DNA of 64,000 nt from Pleodorina starrii (GCA_030267565.1 BRXU01000004.1:4966501-5030500); one strand, 5' to 3'; positions 22,801 to 35,134 are shown, numbered from the stretch's first letter. Numbers and translations: made by a program. The notes: generated by a model from the sequence alone, not told the origin.

Positions 22801-25800
22801 TGCTCCATCAGCTGCGTGATGCGCACGTCCTTCGCCGCCACGTCCGCCTGCAGGCCCGCCACCTGCTTCGCCAGCCCGCGCAGCCGCTCCCGCAACTCCT
22901 CCGCAACCGCGTCCGCCAGGTAGCTCGCGTCGCCGGGCATCAGCGCCGCCGCGGCGGCGCCGCCGCCGCCGCCAAAGGCGGGGTGGTGGCCGGCAATGGA
23001 GCGGCCCGGCGTCAGCGCGGCGCCCAGAGGCGTCAGCGGACGGCCCACGGGGCTGATGGGGCTGCGCGGCCGGGCCGGGCCCGCGGCGGCGCCGTCGGCG
23101 CCGGGCTGCTGGACGAGCGCGGCGGGGTCCTTGAGCAGCGCCGCCAGGACCTTGTCCGCGTCGACGAGCTCCGCGAGTACGGCATCCACGTGGCGCTGGT
23201 AGTCGCGGTCGCTGACGTTGCGCTGCTCCACTGCGGCGGGCAGGCGGGCGGGCGGGCGGTGGGTTTGGGTTGGGTTGGGCAGTGGGTGGCGCGGGCGTGC
23301 GGAGCCCTACCTCACTGCACCGGTCGCTCAACCTGTTAAGAGAGGTTCGCGGGCTAGTGGGCTGCGCTCGTGAGCAGCTTGCAAGCTGCTCCAGGGCGGC
23401 GGCGCCCCGACACGCAGCTACGGTACTCACGCAGCGACTGGCTCATCTGGCGCAGGCGCTTCATGCAGGCCGACATGACGGTGCGGACCGCCTCCACCTC
23501 CTTGGCCTTGATGGCGGGCAGGGCGGCCGTGAGCGCGACGGCGGTGGGCGGCAGCGGCACCGCCTCCGCCACGGCCGCCTGCACGGCCTCCTGGAAGGTG
23601 CCCAGGCCCGTGGGGTCGAACTCGCTGAGGGCGGGGCGCATGCTGGGCGGGATGTCGGCGTAGGCCATCACCTCCGCCAGCCGAACCTCCAGGAAGTTGA
23701 TCTACACGGGGAGGAAGCGAGGGGCAGGGCTAAATCTCTTTCATTCAGCAAAGAACGACACCGACTGAAACCTCAAGTTGAATTATACAGGCGGAGGGCT
23801 AGTTCCGCAAAGGAGGCATTGGCAAAAACCTTCAGTTGTACCTCGTTTGGGCTCGAAGAACGAACCCACAGGGGGGGGAACTTAAATCCTCGGGGGTTCA
23901 CGTGTGCACTCCACAACCCTCCGAGGAACGCATCCGAAGCAACCCCGTGGCGTGCGCACGTTCCACGGGGCGGCGGTAGACAGAGCGCAGGCAAACAGGG
24001 CCGGGACAGCTGGCAGGGTTATCGGATTCAGCCCGTGATACGCCGCGTCCCAGCCCGGCGTGTCTGTCTCCCGGCCAACGCAGCACGCGAAGCGCCGCTG
24101 AGTCGCGCGCCCCCGTCCGGCGACCCTCCACGCACTCCCGCCAAACCGCCTCTTTGGCGACACCGACCCACCCACCCACGTCCGTTCGCCAACGCCGCAT
24201 TCGTTCCGCCGCCGCGGTCTCGTCTTTATTACCACCCGCGCACCCACCCGCTGCTGCATCTGGTCCACCACGCGCGCCTCCTCCACTCGGTTGTTCTTCA
24301 GGCTGTCCGCATACTCCTCCAGCAGCAGCAGCTTGTCGTGCGTGAGTCCCATCTCCAGCGCGTGCTGCCCGTGGTACTTGGCGCGGAACTTCATCTCCAT
24401 GCGCAGCTTGCGTCGCTCCTCCTCCAGATCAGCCACCTGCACGCAGCAGCAGCAACAACAGCAGCACGCACAGGCACCAGTACAAAACCACACACACGCA
24501 CACGCCATATTTCGGCGCTGCGCCACGGCCACGAAGCGACGCGCGGGCGACGCAATGACATGCTCGAGGAAACACATCCGCAGCATTCCGTGGAAACGCG
24601 CACGGCCTGCTGGCCCCTCAAGCTGCACTCGTGCACGGTGCGCCGGTGCATGCGCGCCAGCCTAGCCACACCGCAGTTCCGACCCCAGCCACAGCAGTTC
24701 CGACCCCAGCCACCGCAGTTCCGACCCCAGCCACTGCAATTCCGACCCCAGCCACCGCAGTTCCGACCCCAGCCACCGCACTTCCGACCCCAGCCACCGC
24801 ACTTCCGACCCCAGCCACTGCAATTCCGACCCCAGCCACCGCAGTTCCGACCCCAGCCGCAGCAGTTCCCACCTGGCGCTCCAGCAGTGCGTTGAGCGCC
24901 CGCAGCTGCGCGATGGTGGCCTCCTTCTGCATCTTGATGTCCCGGATGTCCACCTTGTCCGCGTCGCCCAGCCCCGCCTTCTGGCGCAGCATGGCATTCT
25001 CGTCGTGCAGGTCCTCCACCTTGGCCGCCTGCTTGTTGATCTGCTGCACCAGGCTCTCCATGCGCTTGTTGGCCTTGCCCAGGTCCGACCGCAGCTGCCG
25101 GATCTCCTCCACCGCCTAATCGGATCGGGATGCGGTGCAGAGCAGCGCCGGGCAAGGCAGGGTCTTGTACATGCCAACCAGAAGCAGGAGGCCCAACAGA
25201 CAGAGAACACGCAGCACTTGTTGGGCGTTGCTAGCTGCAAGGAACTCAGCCTGGTTCACGCGGCGGCTCGATCGTGCACCCTGGGATCTCTCCCTCCATG
25301 TCAACACGTATGCAATGCAACCAGCTTGTTGCCCGGCGCTGTCCCTGTTTAGTGCACGGCCCACGCATGTACACCTCCCCATCTGGCCCCCACTTCTGCT
25401 GCAGCCAGCAGCAACCAACAGGCAGCATCTGCAGCAGCGTCACAACGAGCTGGACGAGTCCCACCTGGGGCATCCCGTACACGCCCTGCTCGTACATCTT
25501 GTTGCGCTCGCGGGCGTCCTTGAGCTCCTCCTCCAGCTCCGTCATGAGCGCCCGCGAGTCCTCCGCGTCCTCGTCCTGCTCTTCCAGCTTGCGCTGCAAA
25601 AAGTCCACTCGCCGCTTCAGACGCTCCATCTCCTCCTGCTGCCGCGACAGCGCCCGGTCCACCTCCTTGCCCACGTCCTCCTCCAGCTGCTCATACGCCT
25701 CCAGCAGCAGGATCTGAGTGGCAACCACGTCATGGAAGCCGGGTTTGTACCGGTAGTACAAAGGATACCGCAGCGGAGGGAGGGAGCCGGGAGGGGGAGT

Positions 25801-28800
25801 TGATGCGAGCTAGGTCGGGGCGACGGGACAGCGCAAGGCTACCGGGTCGGGCAGGCTAGTAGGCTGTTGAAGCCCGGGGGGTAATAAAGATGAAGCCGCG
25901 GCGGGGGCGGCGCGGTCGGTAAAAGCTGGTGTGCAGCCCATGGGAAGCTGTGTGTGTATATGTTGCTTCCCGCACCCTGCTCACCACCACCACCACCACC
26001 ACCATCATCATCCCGCCAGCTATCTGCAGACGCTCTTCGGGCGCGGCGCCTTCCGCGTAGCCGGTCTGTGGCCTTGGGACCCTACCCAGTGGGCCCCTGC
26101 GGCCGGTGGTCGGCGGGCAGCCTCCCCCGTTTCTCCCCACGTCCCCGCACCTTGTCCTCCCGCATGTCGTTGAGCTCCTGCCGCAGCTCCTCCACCTCCG
26201 CAGCGCTGGCGCCGCTGAGCCCGGCGGCGTCGACCAGCTCGCCGTCCTTGCCCACGCGCCGGCCCTTGGTGCCCTCCCGCCGCAACGCCTCAATCTGAGC
26301 CATCAAGCCCGCCTTCTCGTCCTCCCACGACCTGTGCGGCGAGGCGCAGGGGACGGCAGAGCCGCGGCGAGGCGAGGAAGCAGGCGAGGCGCTGTCCATC
26401 ATGCGAGCTGCCCCAAGGCACAGTTGCGAACTCCTCCACCCCGCCGGCCCAGCACACGCACACCAGCTCAAGATACAGGTTTACAGCACTGCCCCCAAAA
26501 CACACATTCTGCATCAGCTGCAACCAGCGCCGCGGCATTCCCAGGCACGGTGCGCGCCCTGCAGCACGCTCTGCGTCACGTGCTGCCACACCGCGCCTGC
26601 AGTGCCTGCTGGCGCTCCGCTTACACCCCAGACCCCACAGGCGCGCACCTGTACTGCCGGTTGAACTTGTCCTCGAACTCGTCCAGCAGCACCATCTTGT
26701 CCTGCAGCTCGCTGCGCAGCTCGTCCTGGATGGACAGCAGGCTCTCCTTGTCGCTGGCCATCTCCTCGATGCGCGTCTCCAGCGCCAGGTTCTTGGACAG
26801 CAGCTCCTGGTACTGGCTGTTGAGCTCGATGATCTTCTCCGACACCTGCGGCCGGGAGCGCGTCGCCGACACGAGTGTGGGGAAGGTGTTTGTGCCTGGA
26901 GAGGTCGACAGCGGTGCCACCCACAGCAGAGGCAGGGCACCCGTTGAGAAGGACAGCCTGTAAAGGGTTGGGGCGCCTGGCCGGTTCCGCAGGCAACCAA
27001 GCGACCTGCAGCCCGCCCTTTCGTCCTCGCGCGCCAGCATCAGCCGCACCCCTTCCGCCCCTCGCTCCATGGGGGCTCCTGTCCGCCCTTGTCTCCCCCT
27101 TCCTCAGGTAATATCCCAGGTAACTGCGTTGCGTTCCCTCGTCCCGGGCCGTTCTAATTACCCCCCTTGTTCCGCTGCGGTATCATTTTCTATCCCCACC
27201 TCCAGGTTCTCCTCTTTGACCGTCTGCAGGTCCTTCCGGAGCTCCGTGTTGGCCACCTCCAGTGCGCGGTTGTCCTTGGTGAGGCGCTCGATCTTCCACT
27301 CGCTCTGCTGCTTGGTGTCCTGCACGCGCGCCTCCGAAACCACGCGGTCGTGCTCCTGCGACAGCGTCCGGTAGCGCTCGCGCAGGTCGCTGTAGTCGTC
27401 GCGCATGCGCTCGTAGCGCTGCGTGCTGTCCGCCGCGCGGCTCTGTAGCTTGATCAGCTCCTTGTCGCGCTCCTTGATGCTGCGCACCGCGGCCGGGAAC
27501 GAGGCCACGGGTCAGGCAGGCAGGGCGGGTGGATTTGCAGCTCACAGCCATTACCCATAAGGCCCAAGCGGGTGTGCCGCAGTGTAGACGCCGGACCGGC
27601 CTTCCGTGGTGGTCCGGCGGCCTGGTTGCGGCATGGCGACCCGTCTGTCAAATGGCTTATTACCCGGGCACCGCTCAAGCGTCGGTGGTACCCAGGGACA
27701 CCGCCCGGCGTCTATGCTTCTGTGAAATTCCATATGTGCATGCCGACAAAGCGCCTATGCGCACATGTAGCAGCCAACTCGGTCATTATCACGGTATCAC
27801 CGACCCACGTGATGATTCCGTCCCAGCACAGCCGCATGCCAGGGCACAAGCCGGCTGCCATGTTCATGTTCAAGGGGTCGTCCTGCTGGGGCAAGGCCCC
27901 CAAAGCCCCTCGCGCGGGTCGTTCAAGCCGAAGGTTGCGCACATGCCCCCGCCACTGGGCGAGCCAGGGCCGGCTGAGGACACTCAAGTGCAGCGAGGGC
28001 CGGGTCGGCAACCCGATGGCGCAAAGCGCAGCGCAGGCGCGTGTACACCTTTCCCGGTCATCTTGCACCCTTTTCCAGTCGGTCAGGGGCAGCAGCAGCA
28101 CCAGCCCGGACGGCCGCGGCCATGGCAGGGCACGCTTGGGCGCAGGCCCCCCCCCCCTGGTCGCCATGCTCACCTCTCCTCCAGCTCGTCCCTCCGTGCC
28201 AGGGCCTCCTTCTCGCTCTCTCGCAGCTGCTCCACAAGCTGCTCCATCTCATCCAGCTGGTCCAAGAGGTCCTGAGAGGGCGAATAATAATAGGGCGCGG
28301 GCGGCCCGGTGTGCAAGCATCATCCCACCCAACCCGTCTGCTATGCTGCTCCTTCATTGTAACTCTCGCATCCTATGCTGCTCGTGTGCGCGGCGTTGGA
28401 CTAGGCCTCTGTTATCCGGGGACGAGGCACGCTTGCCTTGACCTGCCCGCGATGTGAAGTGTGTGAACATACATCAGCCCTCACGATGTATGGCTTCCTC
28501 GACCTGGGCTCTGCGAGGCGCCCATGGTCGTGCTTTTTGTCGCACGGTCCCCGGTAGTCCCCGCTAGACCCCGAAGTCCCCGGCACACCTCGTTGCGGCG
28601 CCGCAGCTCTGAGACGTCTGTCGTTGCCTCCTCCTGATCGCGCATCTCACGGAGGCGGTTGTTCTCCTCACGCAGCCGCCGAACCTCATTGTTCTGCGGC
28701 ATGGCGTCAGGCACGGGCGGAAGCCAATTGTGCGACACCGCAACGCTGAAAGGGCAGGGGCCGACAGTGCAGAAGAGGGCCGGCGGGGTTGGCACCGCCA

Positions 28801-29200
28801 GGGGCCCCTTACTCCTCCGTCCTTACTTGCAGCTCGTTGAAATCCGCGGTTAACTCCTCGTTCTCCGAAAATTGCACGTCAAGAGCAGTTTGCAGCACCC
28901 GGACAACCCTCAGGAGGGTTTCGACGGTCTGCTGCGGTGGGACGCTGGGGTCCGCGGCGACCTGGGCCCCCTCAAGCTCCCTAGCCGCGGCGATGACCCG
29001 GTCCACATCGGCCTCTTGAAGTGTAAACCCCTGGTGCGAACGAGGTGCGTTGTTACAAGGCTGCCTTGCGCTGCTGAGGACCGGGTTCGTCTTACTCGGC
29101 CGATGGCCTCTGCAGGAGGTGCCACGCGAAGGACCTCATCCAACTCCGCACGGCCTAGCACCGTGGGCTTAGGACGAAACTCGTAGTCGCCTTCGGCCAT
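10849..29200 (-). CDS. CEP290: CEP290, ciliary transition-zone coiled-coil protein (33-exon model)
   Basis: Exons, 5' to 3' on -: 29096-29200, 28827-29030, 28589-28693, 28174-28271, 27200-27479, 26649-26845, 26151-26331, 25465-25713, 24873-25115, 24248-24436, 23431-23701, 22748-23230, 22207-22448, 21553-21699, 21047-21256, 20608-20786, 19847-20135, 19350-19556, 18975-19126, 18273-18563, 17789-17984, 16897-17241, 16300-16515, 15824-16024, 15466-15636, 15057-15274, 14553-14723, 14173-14269, 13592-13851, 13196-13378, 12730-12904, 11603-12428, 10849-11177. They total 7,710 bp, 2,569 aa; every phase agrees, and animal CEP290 is about 2,480 aa. The chain is coiled coil throughout. Family blocks appear in the right order: YEQGVYGMPQ (~470), DLEEERRKLRMEMKFRAK, YSGAQAAWKVEKMTLEKK, SDKAALIGKLHLEL, LLQWEEGKKLNAKIDSL and the C-terminal NAFDPSFWDEV followed by LSERLGI. 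CEP290 builds the Y-links of the transition zone and gates ciliary traffic. Intron 13 looks GC-AG. Gly- and Ala-rich linkers in exons 12, 29 and 32 are lineage-specific. Confidence 0.93.
11385..11417. repeat. (GT)n microsatellite in the last CEP290 intron
   Basis: A run of GT with occasional GC interruptions lies in the intron between CEP290 exons 32 and 33. It is simple-sequence repeat with no coding content. Confidence 0.9.
17485..17570. repeat. Short tandem repeat in a CEP290 intron
   Basis: Units built from GTCAGTGGGTGC and CCAAAGTGGGTGCG alternate about four times in the intron between exons 21 and 22 of CEP290. The purine-rich strand is the + strand, which is antisense to the gene. Confidence 0.75.
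18673..18716. repeat. (GTG)n trinucleotide microsatellite in a CEP290 intron
   Basis: About 13 GTG units with one GCG interruption lie in the intron between CEP290 exons 19 and 20. The repeat reads CAC on the sense strand. Confidence 0.9.
20530..20607. repeat. (CCCA)n tetranucleotide microsatellite abutting a CEP290 5' splice site
   Basis: About 19 copies of CCCA on + run directly up to CEP290 exon 16 (low edge 20608). On the sense strand the donor itself is the first repeat, so the intron begins gtgggtgggtggg. The pre-mRNA therefore has a long run of GGGT, a sequence able to form stacked G-quadruplexes, immediately at the 5' splice site. Confidence 0.92.
24671..24868. repeat. 21-bp minisatellite in CEP290 intron 9, open in frame with exon 9
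   Basis: Nine full copies plus a partial copy of a 21-bp unit (core TTCCGACCCCAGCCACYG on +) fill the start of the intron that follows CEP290 exon 9. The last unit reaches the donor. Because 21 is a multiple of three, the sense strand stays open from exon 9 through the whole array, reading as a degenerate VAGVGTA heptapeptide repeat, with a stop shortly after. Confidence 0.92.
25981..26012. repeat. (CAC)n microsatellite in a CEP290 intron
   Basis: About eight CAC units followed by CAT units lie in the intron between exons 7 and 8 of CEP290. Confidence 0.9.
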
Positions 29201-29585
29201 CTTTTAGGCTTGCAAAAGTTCTAGCTTTCGCCCATGGTAGGGCTGCGCTAACAAGGGGAAGGTATGCTTCAAGTTATAATGAATGTAAATAGGAGTGCGG
29301 AACGTTTTGTGTTATGTAAGTAGCAATGGGACTTTGTTAGCAAGTGGGTAGCTGTCGTGCTAGGTCCATGGTTCCAGTCGCAATTATCAAAATGCAGGCA
29401 GCTCACGCCAAAAGAAGCATCATCTTCTTTTCCATGATGAAAATGTATCATAGGAGTTATTATTTATCTAAATAACGCCCGGCTTGTGAAACTGCTACTC
29501 CTTTCGAAGGATTTACAAAGCCATGACCCTTGCTGGCATTATGCCAAGTTGACACTTATGTCTCTTATAACATAATCCCGAACAA
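29201..29585. promoter_or_regulatory. Divergent intergenic region between CEP290 and CFAP61 (putative bidirectional promoter)
   Basis: Only 385 bp separate the CEP290 ATG (29200, leftward) from the CFAP61 ATG (29586, rightward). The segment is clearly AT-richer than the flanking exons and contains no ORF of note. Any core promoters and ciliogenesis-responsive elements for both genes must lie largely here or in the first introns. I could not identify a definite TATA box or a known element by eye. Confidence 0.6.
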
Positions 29586-32500
29586 ATGGGCATATCAGCG
29601 AGGCTTACCGTGTCGCGGGATGTGGTGGCTATCGACGCGTTGGTGAAGAAGGTGTCGAACGTGGACCCGAACAGCACGCTATTGCTGTAAGCTTAGCGAT
29701 ATGCAGGCGAAAGCTTGGGCTGGCGAAGCGCTAAAAGGGGACCAAATGCGCATGCAGGGGCAGCGCGCTGTTGAACCTGTCAGCGCTCGACGAGAAGGAC
29801 AATCTTGTGGGCTACCTCTGTCTGTAAGTGCCCAACGATTGCGTTCGGAGCGACCCACATCCAATCTTGCCCCCAACTGCTGCCCCCGCCCTCCCCAAAC
29901 ACACGCACTGGCACACATCTCTCACGCTGCTGGGCGCCACACGCCTGGCACCCATGACCCCTCCATTACATTCATTGCACCATGTTGGACTCTGTGAGCC
30001 CAAAATCCACGTCTGGGTGCACAGCCAGACAGCAGCGACATGCGTGGCGGCTGGGCGCTGACACCCCACGGCACATTCAGCGTGGCGGCCTTACACAGGC
30101 GGCTACTCCTGAAACCCCTCTCACATTCTCTGCGCGCCCACAACGCACATATCGCTTGACAGGGACGATGTTCCATGCGCGCGACTGGGCCACGCTGGCG
30201 GGCCAGCGGAGGTCTGGACCCAGGAGGCAGCGGGGCCGCGGTTCAAGCTGGGCAGCACGGCGTTCGTGCGCGTGTGCACGACTGACCCGCTATACGAGGC
30301 GAGTCATCTTTGCCGTTTCTGCCCCCGCGCATTGGGCTGTCGCCGCGGGGCCCCCCGTCGCCGTAGCCCCGTTTCCTACGCGTGCAGTTCCTGTTTCTCA
30401 GCTCGCACGCCCGTCGCTGCCCATTGCTGCGACCGCAGATCGAGGCCGCCTCCGCGCTGCTTCGGGCCGCTTTCCTGCTGATCCCCTCCCTGCAAACGCT
30501 GCTCATGACCGCGGGCGGCGAGCTGTCCTTCACAGAACCAGGTAACGCCCCCACCACCGCCACCACCACCACCTATCCGTGCCTATCCATGGATAACCCC
30601 CAAACCCCACCACTCCTACCACAGCCGCCGCCGCACCCACTTGTCCCCCACATGCACCACCGCCCAACTCACCTTCCCACAACCCCGGAGGGCCCCGCCT
30701 TTTCCCCATAGCAGCCCGCCGCACGAAAGCCCGCCCAATCCCCAAACTGCCCTCGAGAGACGAAAAGCCCTGGTTGCGCGCCGCCGCCGCCACTGGCACC
30801 CGCAGGCCTGGCGTCCGTCTTCAGCCGCGTGGCTAGCAGCAAGGAGGCCGGCGGCGCGGTGCTGTACGAGGCGCCGCGCGAGGCGGTGGTGCCGCCACTG
30901 ACCATCCGGCCGGCGCGCGTGGAGGACCACGACGATATGTTGCCGATCCTGCAGCGCTGCGAGCGCGCCTTCCCGGCGCTTGCCAAGCTGCCGGAGAGCA
31001 GTCGGCCGGAGGAGCCCTTTGCGCTGACGCGCGTGGTGGCGGGGCAGGACGACCGCAACCGGGTGCTGGTGGCGGAGGCGGAGGGGCGGCTGGTGGGCTT
31101 CATAGTGATGACGAGCGACGTGGACACGGGCAACCTGGCGGAGACGTTCGACCTGCACCCGTACGACAACTTCCTGCCGCCGGAGGTGTACGAGCAGCAG
31201 TACGAGGAGGCGCGCGGCGCGGTGCGGGAGCGGAAGCTGACAGCGCTGCGGGCGGAGGCGGCGCGGCGGCGGCAGGAGGAGGAGGAGGAGAGGGAGGTCG
31301 AGGCAGCAGAGGCGGAGGGCGGGGAGGGCGAAGGAGAGCAGGCAGCGGCGACGCTGCCGTCGCCTTCCGCTGCTGCTGCGGCCGCGGCAGCCGCCGCCGC
31401 CCGGGGCAGTGGCGACGGCGCACGCGCCTCGGTGGAGGGCGAGGCGGCAGGCGGGGAGCAGGGCGAGGGCGGGGAGGAAGGGGACGCGGCCGGTGCTGCC
31501 GAGCCGCTGCAGATCAGCCCGGAGGAGGCGGCGATGCTGGCGGAGGCGGAGCCAACGGACGAGGAGACGCGCGGGGAGATGCTGGCGCTGTTTGCCGGCA
31601 CACCTCTGGAGGTGGAGCCGACGTTGTTCGCGGTGACGATGCTGTGCATGGATCCCGCCTTCGAGGCGCAGGCGCACGAGTTCCTGGGCTCCGCCTTTGC
31701 AGCCTTCCACGACAAGCTCTACTGCGTCGTGACGCTGCCGCACGACAGCCACGAGCCGGCGCTCATGGAGACCATGACGCGCATCGCGCCGCTGCCGGGC
31801 AGCCTCTTCCCGGAGGTGCTCTTCATGTTCCACCGCCACGCGCTGCTGCCCGACTTCTGCGTGCGCCTGGGCTCGCCGGAGGACCTGGAGCAGGTCGCCA
31901 CGCTGGTGTCCGGCATGCCCAACGCGCCGGACATCTGCGCGTCCTTCACCGGCGCGGCGGCCGCCGGCACCGCCGCGGTGGCGCTGTGCCAGGGCGAGGT
32001 CGTGGGCCTGTGCACCGTCAATCCCGAGGTCGACCTGGAGCTGCTTCAGGCCAACTTTGCGCTGGCTTCCCACGTGGACTTGGCGTACCAGCCCCGGCCG
32101 CAGCACGGCGAGATCGATATGTACACCATGAACCCCATCTTCGTGCACCGCCACCGGCCCTTCCTGGCGGCGGCGATGCGGCTGCTGGGCAAGACCGCGC
32201 TGTATTACGCGCTGCCGCCGGGGCAGCAGCCGCCGGACATGCAGGAGGTGCTGGCGCAGGTGGCGCCGCGGCACCGAACCGCCTTCGACAAGCAGCTGCA
32301 GGCGGAGTTTGCGCTGTATGCGTTCACGCGCGCGGGCGCCTTCAAGCGGCGGCGCTCCGTGAACGCGCAGATCGTGATCGCGGGCGCCAGCGAGTGCGGG
32401 CTGGCGGTGCTGGAGCGGCTGCTACTAGACACGGAGCTGCAGTTCAATTACCTGACGCTGCTGGCGCCGGGCGGCATCAAGGTGCGGAATGCGGGGAGAG

Positions 32501-34336
32501 GGGACGGGGGACAGGGGAGGAGCGGGACAGCACGCGTGGGACAGGGGATGGGAAAAAATGGCGCGCGTGGGACAGGGGATGGGATATGGCGCGCCCGGAA
32601 GCGTCGATGCCACGGCCACGTTTGTGATGGTGCCGCCTGTTCGGATTGATGTGGCGCACGGGGAATGTCCGCGCGGGTCTTGAGCCTCAGGCCTCAGGCG
32701 TCCTGGGATGGATGGAGGGCGTGCGGCTCGCCAGGCTTGCCGGGTGGGTGCGGCCATTTCGCCATTTCGTGGAGGTGACGGCGATATGCCCGCCTGCCGC
32801 CCGCTCCCTCGCCCCGGCCCGGCGTCTCCATGCCGTGTCTGTCACCTCATGTCGCATCGTGGCCCACATCATGCCATGCCGCAGGTGGGCGGCATGGTGT
32901 GCCAGTACACCGCCGGCGTGATCGCGCGGCTGGGCCTGGAGGCGCGCGTGCTGCTGCTGGACGCCGAGATGACCGGCCTGGAGCGTGAGCCGCGCGTGGT
33001 TCACCTGTCCGACAACTCGGCGCTCTCCTACAACCAGCTCGTCATCACGGCGGGTCTGCAGGACCAGTCGCGCTACCGCTTCGCCGACGCCGACCCGGAA
33101 GTGGCCGGCCTGCTCGTCACCGAGCTGGAGCTCGCGGCCGACTTCTCCATGAACGACGCGCTGGTCATGAACGACATCGTCGTCTACGGCGGCGGGCTGG
33201 GCGCCTACCACGCGCTGTCCGTGCTGGAAGCCAAGTCCGCGATCGAGAAGACGCGCTTTCTGGCGCCGCCGGGCCAGGCGGCGGCGGCGCCGCTGGTGGG
33301 CGTACTGAGCCACATGGCCCTGGAGCTGGGGCTGGCGCTGCCGCTGCCGGAGCCGCTGGAGCTTGCGTCGCTGGCGATCGTGAAGCCGGTGGGACCGGAG
33401 TTGCACGCCACGGCGGTGGTGGTGGATCCGGCGGAGCCGGGCGCGGCGCCGCAAGAGGCACCGTGCGACCTGGTGGTGGGCTGCGAGCCGCCGTCGGTGT
33501 CGCGTGCGCTGTTCGCCTGCCTCAACGACGCCAGCCTGGTGTTCGACGGACGGCTCGTGGTGGACTCGGCGTTCCGCACCAACGACCCCCACATCTACGC
33601 CGGCGGCACCATCGCCAAGCTCTCGCGCCGCTACGGCGGCGCGCACCTGGAGCACTACAACAGCCGCGACGTGGGCACCAAGCTCGCCGCCAGCCTGGTC
33701 GCGTGCTTCACCGCCTCGGCGGAGAAGGCCTCGGAAAGCGGCGACGCGGCGACGGCGGCGGCGGCGGCTCTGCCGCCGCCGCCGGCGCAGCTCACCGGCC
33801 TGCACCGCGCCCGCGCGGTGGGCTGCTCGCTGCCCGGCGGCCACCACTTCATGTTCGCGGGCTGCCCCGCGGCGCTGGCGGCGCCGGGCGTGGCGCCGCC
33901 GCCGGGCGGCTCGGAGCTGGTCACCACCACCGACCGCGGCCAGACGCGGCTCACGCTGGACGACGGCGGCGTGGTGCACGCGCTCATGTACCTGGGCCGC
34001 GTGCCCGTCTCCGCGCAGCGCATGGGCTGCCTGGTGGGCCTGCACTCCAGCTACCTGAACCAGGTGGTGCGGCGCCACGCAGCGGGCGAGGTGCGCGACC
34101 TGCTTGCCTTCCTGACGGAGCCCTGGGCGGAGCTGCTGTACAACGAGTCGTTCGGCGGGCTGCGGGAGGTGCTGCTGGAGACGGGGCTGGCGTCGGTGTC
34201 GATGGGGGACAAGGCTGGCGGGGACGGCGGGCTGGTGCAGTGGGTCACGAGCGTGCAGGACACGCTGCTGGAGTTTGCGCGCGCGCACGCGTCGGAGCTG
34301 CCGGGCTACAACGTGCCGTCGGCGGCGCGGACATGA
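29586..34336 (+). CDS. CFAP61: Cilia- and flagella-associated protein 61 (calmodulin- and spoke-associated complex)
   Basis: Six exons (29586-29686, 29758-29823, 30163-30298, 30439-30541, 30806-32481, 32885-34336) join in phase to 1,177 residues, close to animal CFAP61 (about 1,240). CFAP61/FAP61 belongs to the calmodulin- and spoke-associated complex at the base of radial spokes in motile axonemes. The N-terminal half has the acetyltransferase-like segment [18 protein letters not shown] and [15 protein letters not shown], and later [16 protein letters not shown]. The C-terminal half has a Rossmann-like segment, [20 protein letters not shown], followed by [17 protein letters not shown], as in flavoprotein-like domains. 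Residues ~285-370 are an Ala/Gly/Glu-rich insertion not expected in animal proteins. Intron 3 is best explained as GC-AG (GAG then gcgagt). Two TGTAA signals follow the stop, at 34607-34611 and 34681-34685. Confidence 0.9.
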
Positions 34337-35134
34337 GGCGAGGTGAAGGTGATGGTGATGCCGCAGGGGTGGAGCGGAGAAGGGACGTGTGTGGGGAGGG
34401 TGTGCGGGCGAGGGGTTGCAGGCGAGGAGGAAGGGGAACGGGTGGAAAGGCGGGTGCGCGGGGAGGGGCCCGGGGCGCGGCGGTTTGCACGGGGTGGGGG
34501 CGGGTCAGGGCGTGGTGTGGTGAGGCGGGTTGGAGGCGGGTAGGGTCGGCGGAGAGGGTGTGGGGCGTGCGTCGGGCTGCGGGGCGCGCGTGGTTGTGTG
34601 TGAGATTGTAATTGCGGGTGCGCGCGCGTGAAGGGCGGGGTGTGAGGTGGAGTCTAAATCTGTGAGCCCGGGTACTTGGGTGTAAGCCTGCAGCGGCTGG
34701 CGGTGGGTTACGGTAACTTGGCCAGTTTTTTTGGTGCACATGCGGAGCCCACCTTGCCATTTCGGCAGCTAGCTGGCGTTTTTGCTTGGAAGCCTAATTT
34801 GGAAAGCGGAAATGACACAGCAGTGAACACCAGCACTGAGCGAAAAGCGCACGATCTCGGCGGCTTTGGTGCCTTGGCTGACAAGCTCGCTGACAAGAGG
34901 AAAGGAACGTACCGACCCCACCGGGGCTCCCGAGACACGCGCGCAGGGGCTCCTCCGCACTCGGCGGCTTACGGCTGGCGGATGCGGGCGGCTGCTGTTG
35001 CTGCAGCTGCTGCTTGACGAATGGTGTCGTCATGAGGAATCATGTGGATAAATTATGGCAGGGCCTGCTGTGAAGCAGCCAGCCACCTGTAAGGCGTGTG
35101 TGCGAGCACAGCGGGCAGCGCGCCGCGGCGGTGG
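34337..35134. other. Intergenic between convergent CFAP61 and the STI1-domain gene
   Basis: The first ~350 bases are G-rich CFAP61 3' UTR ending near the TGTAA signals. The rest contains nothing I can assign, and no spliced ORF is supported. Confidence 0.55.
34607..34685 (+). terminator. Poly(A) signals of CFAP61 (two TGTAA copies)
   Basis: TGTAA occurs at 34607-34611 and 34681-34685, 270 and 345 bases after the CFAP61 stop. TGTAA is the established poly(A) signal of Chlamydomonas-type algae. Which copy is used cannot be told from sequence. Confidence 0.55.

Noticed and set aside
24671..24868. Regular repeat array that could be mistaken for a CRISPR array
   Set aside because: The units are contiguous 21-bp copies with no spacers, lying in an intron of a nuclear gene; it is a minisatellite.
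23270..24895. 541-codon + strand frame
   Set aside because: It runs antisense through CEP290 exons and the 21-bp minisatellite; a GC-rich shadow frame.
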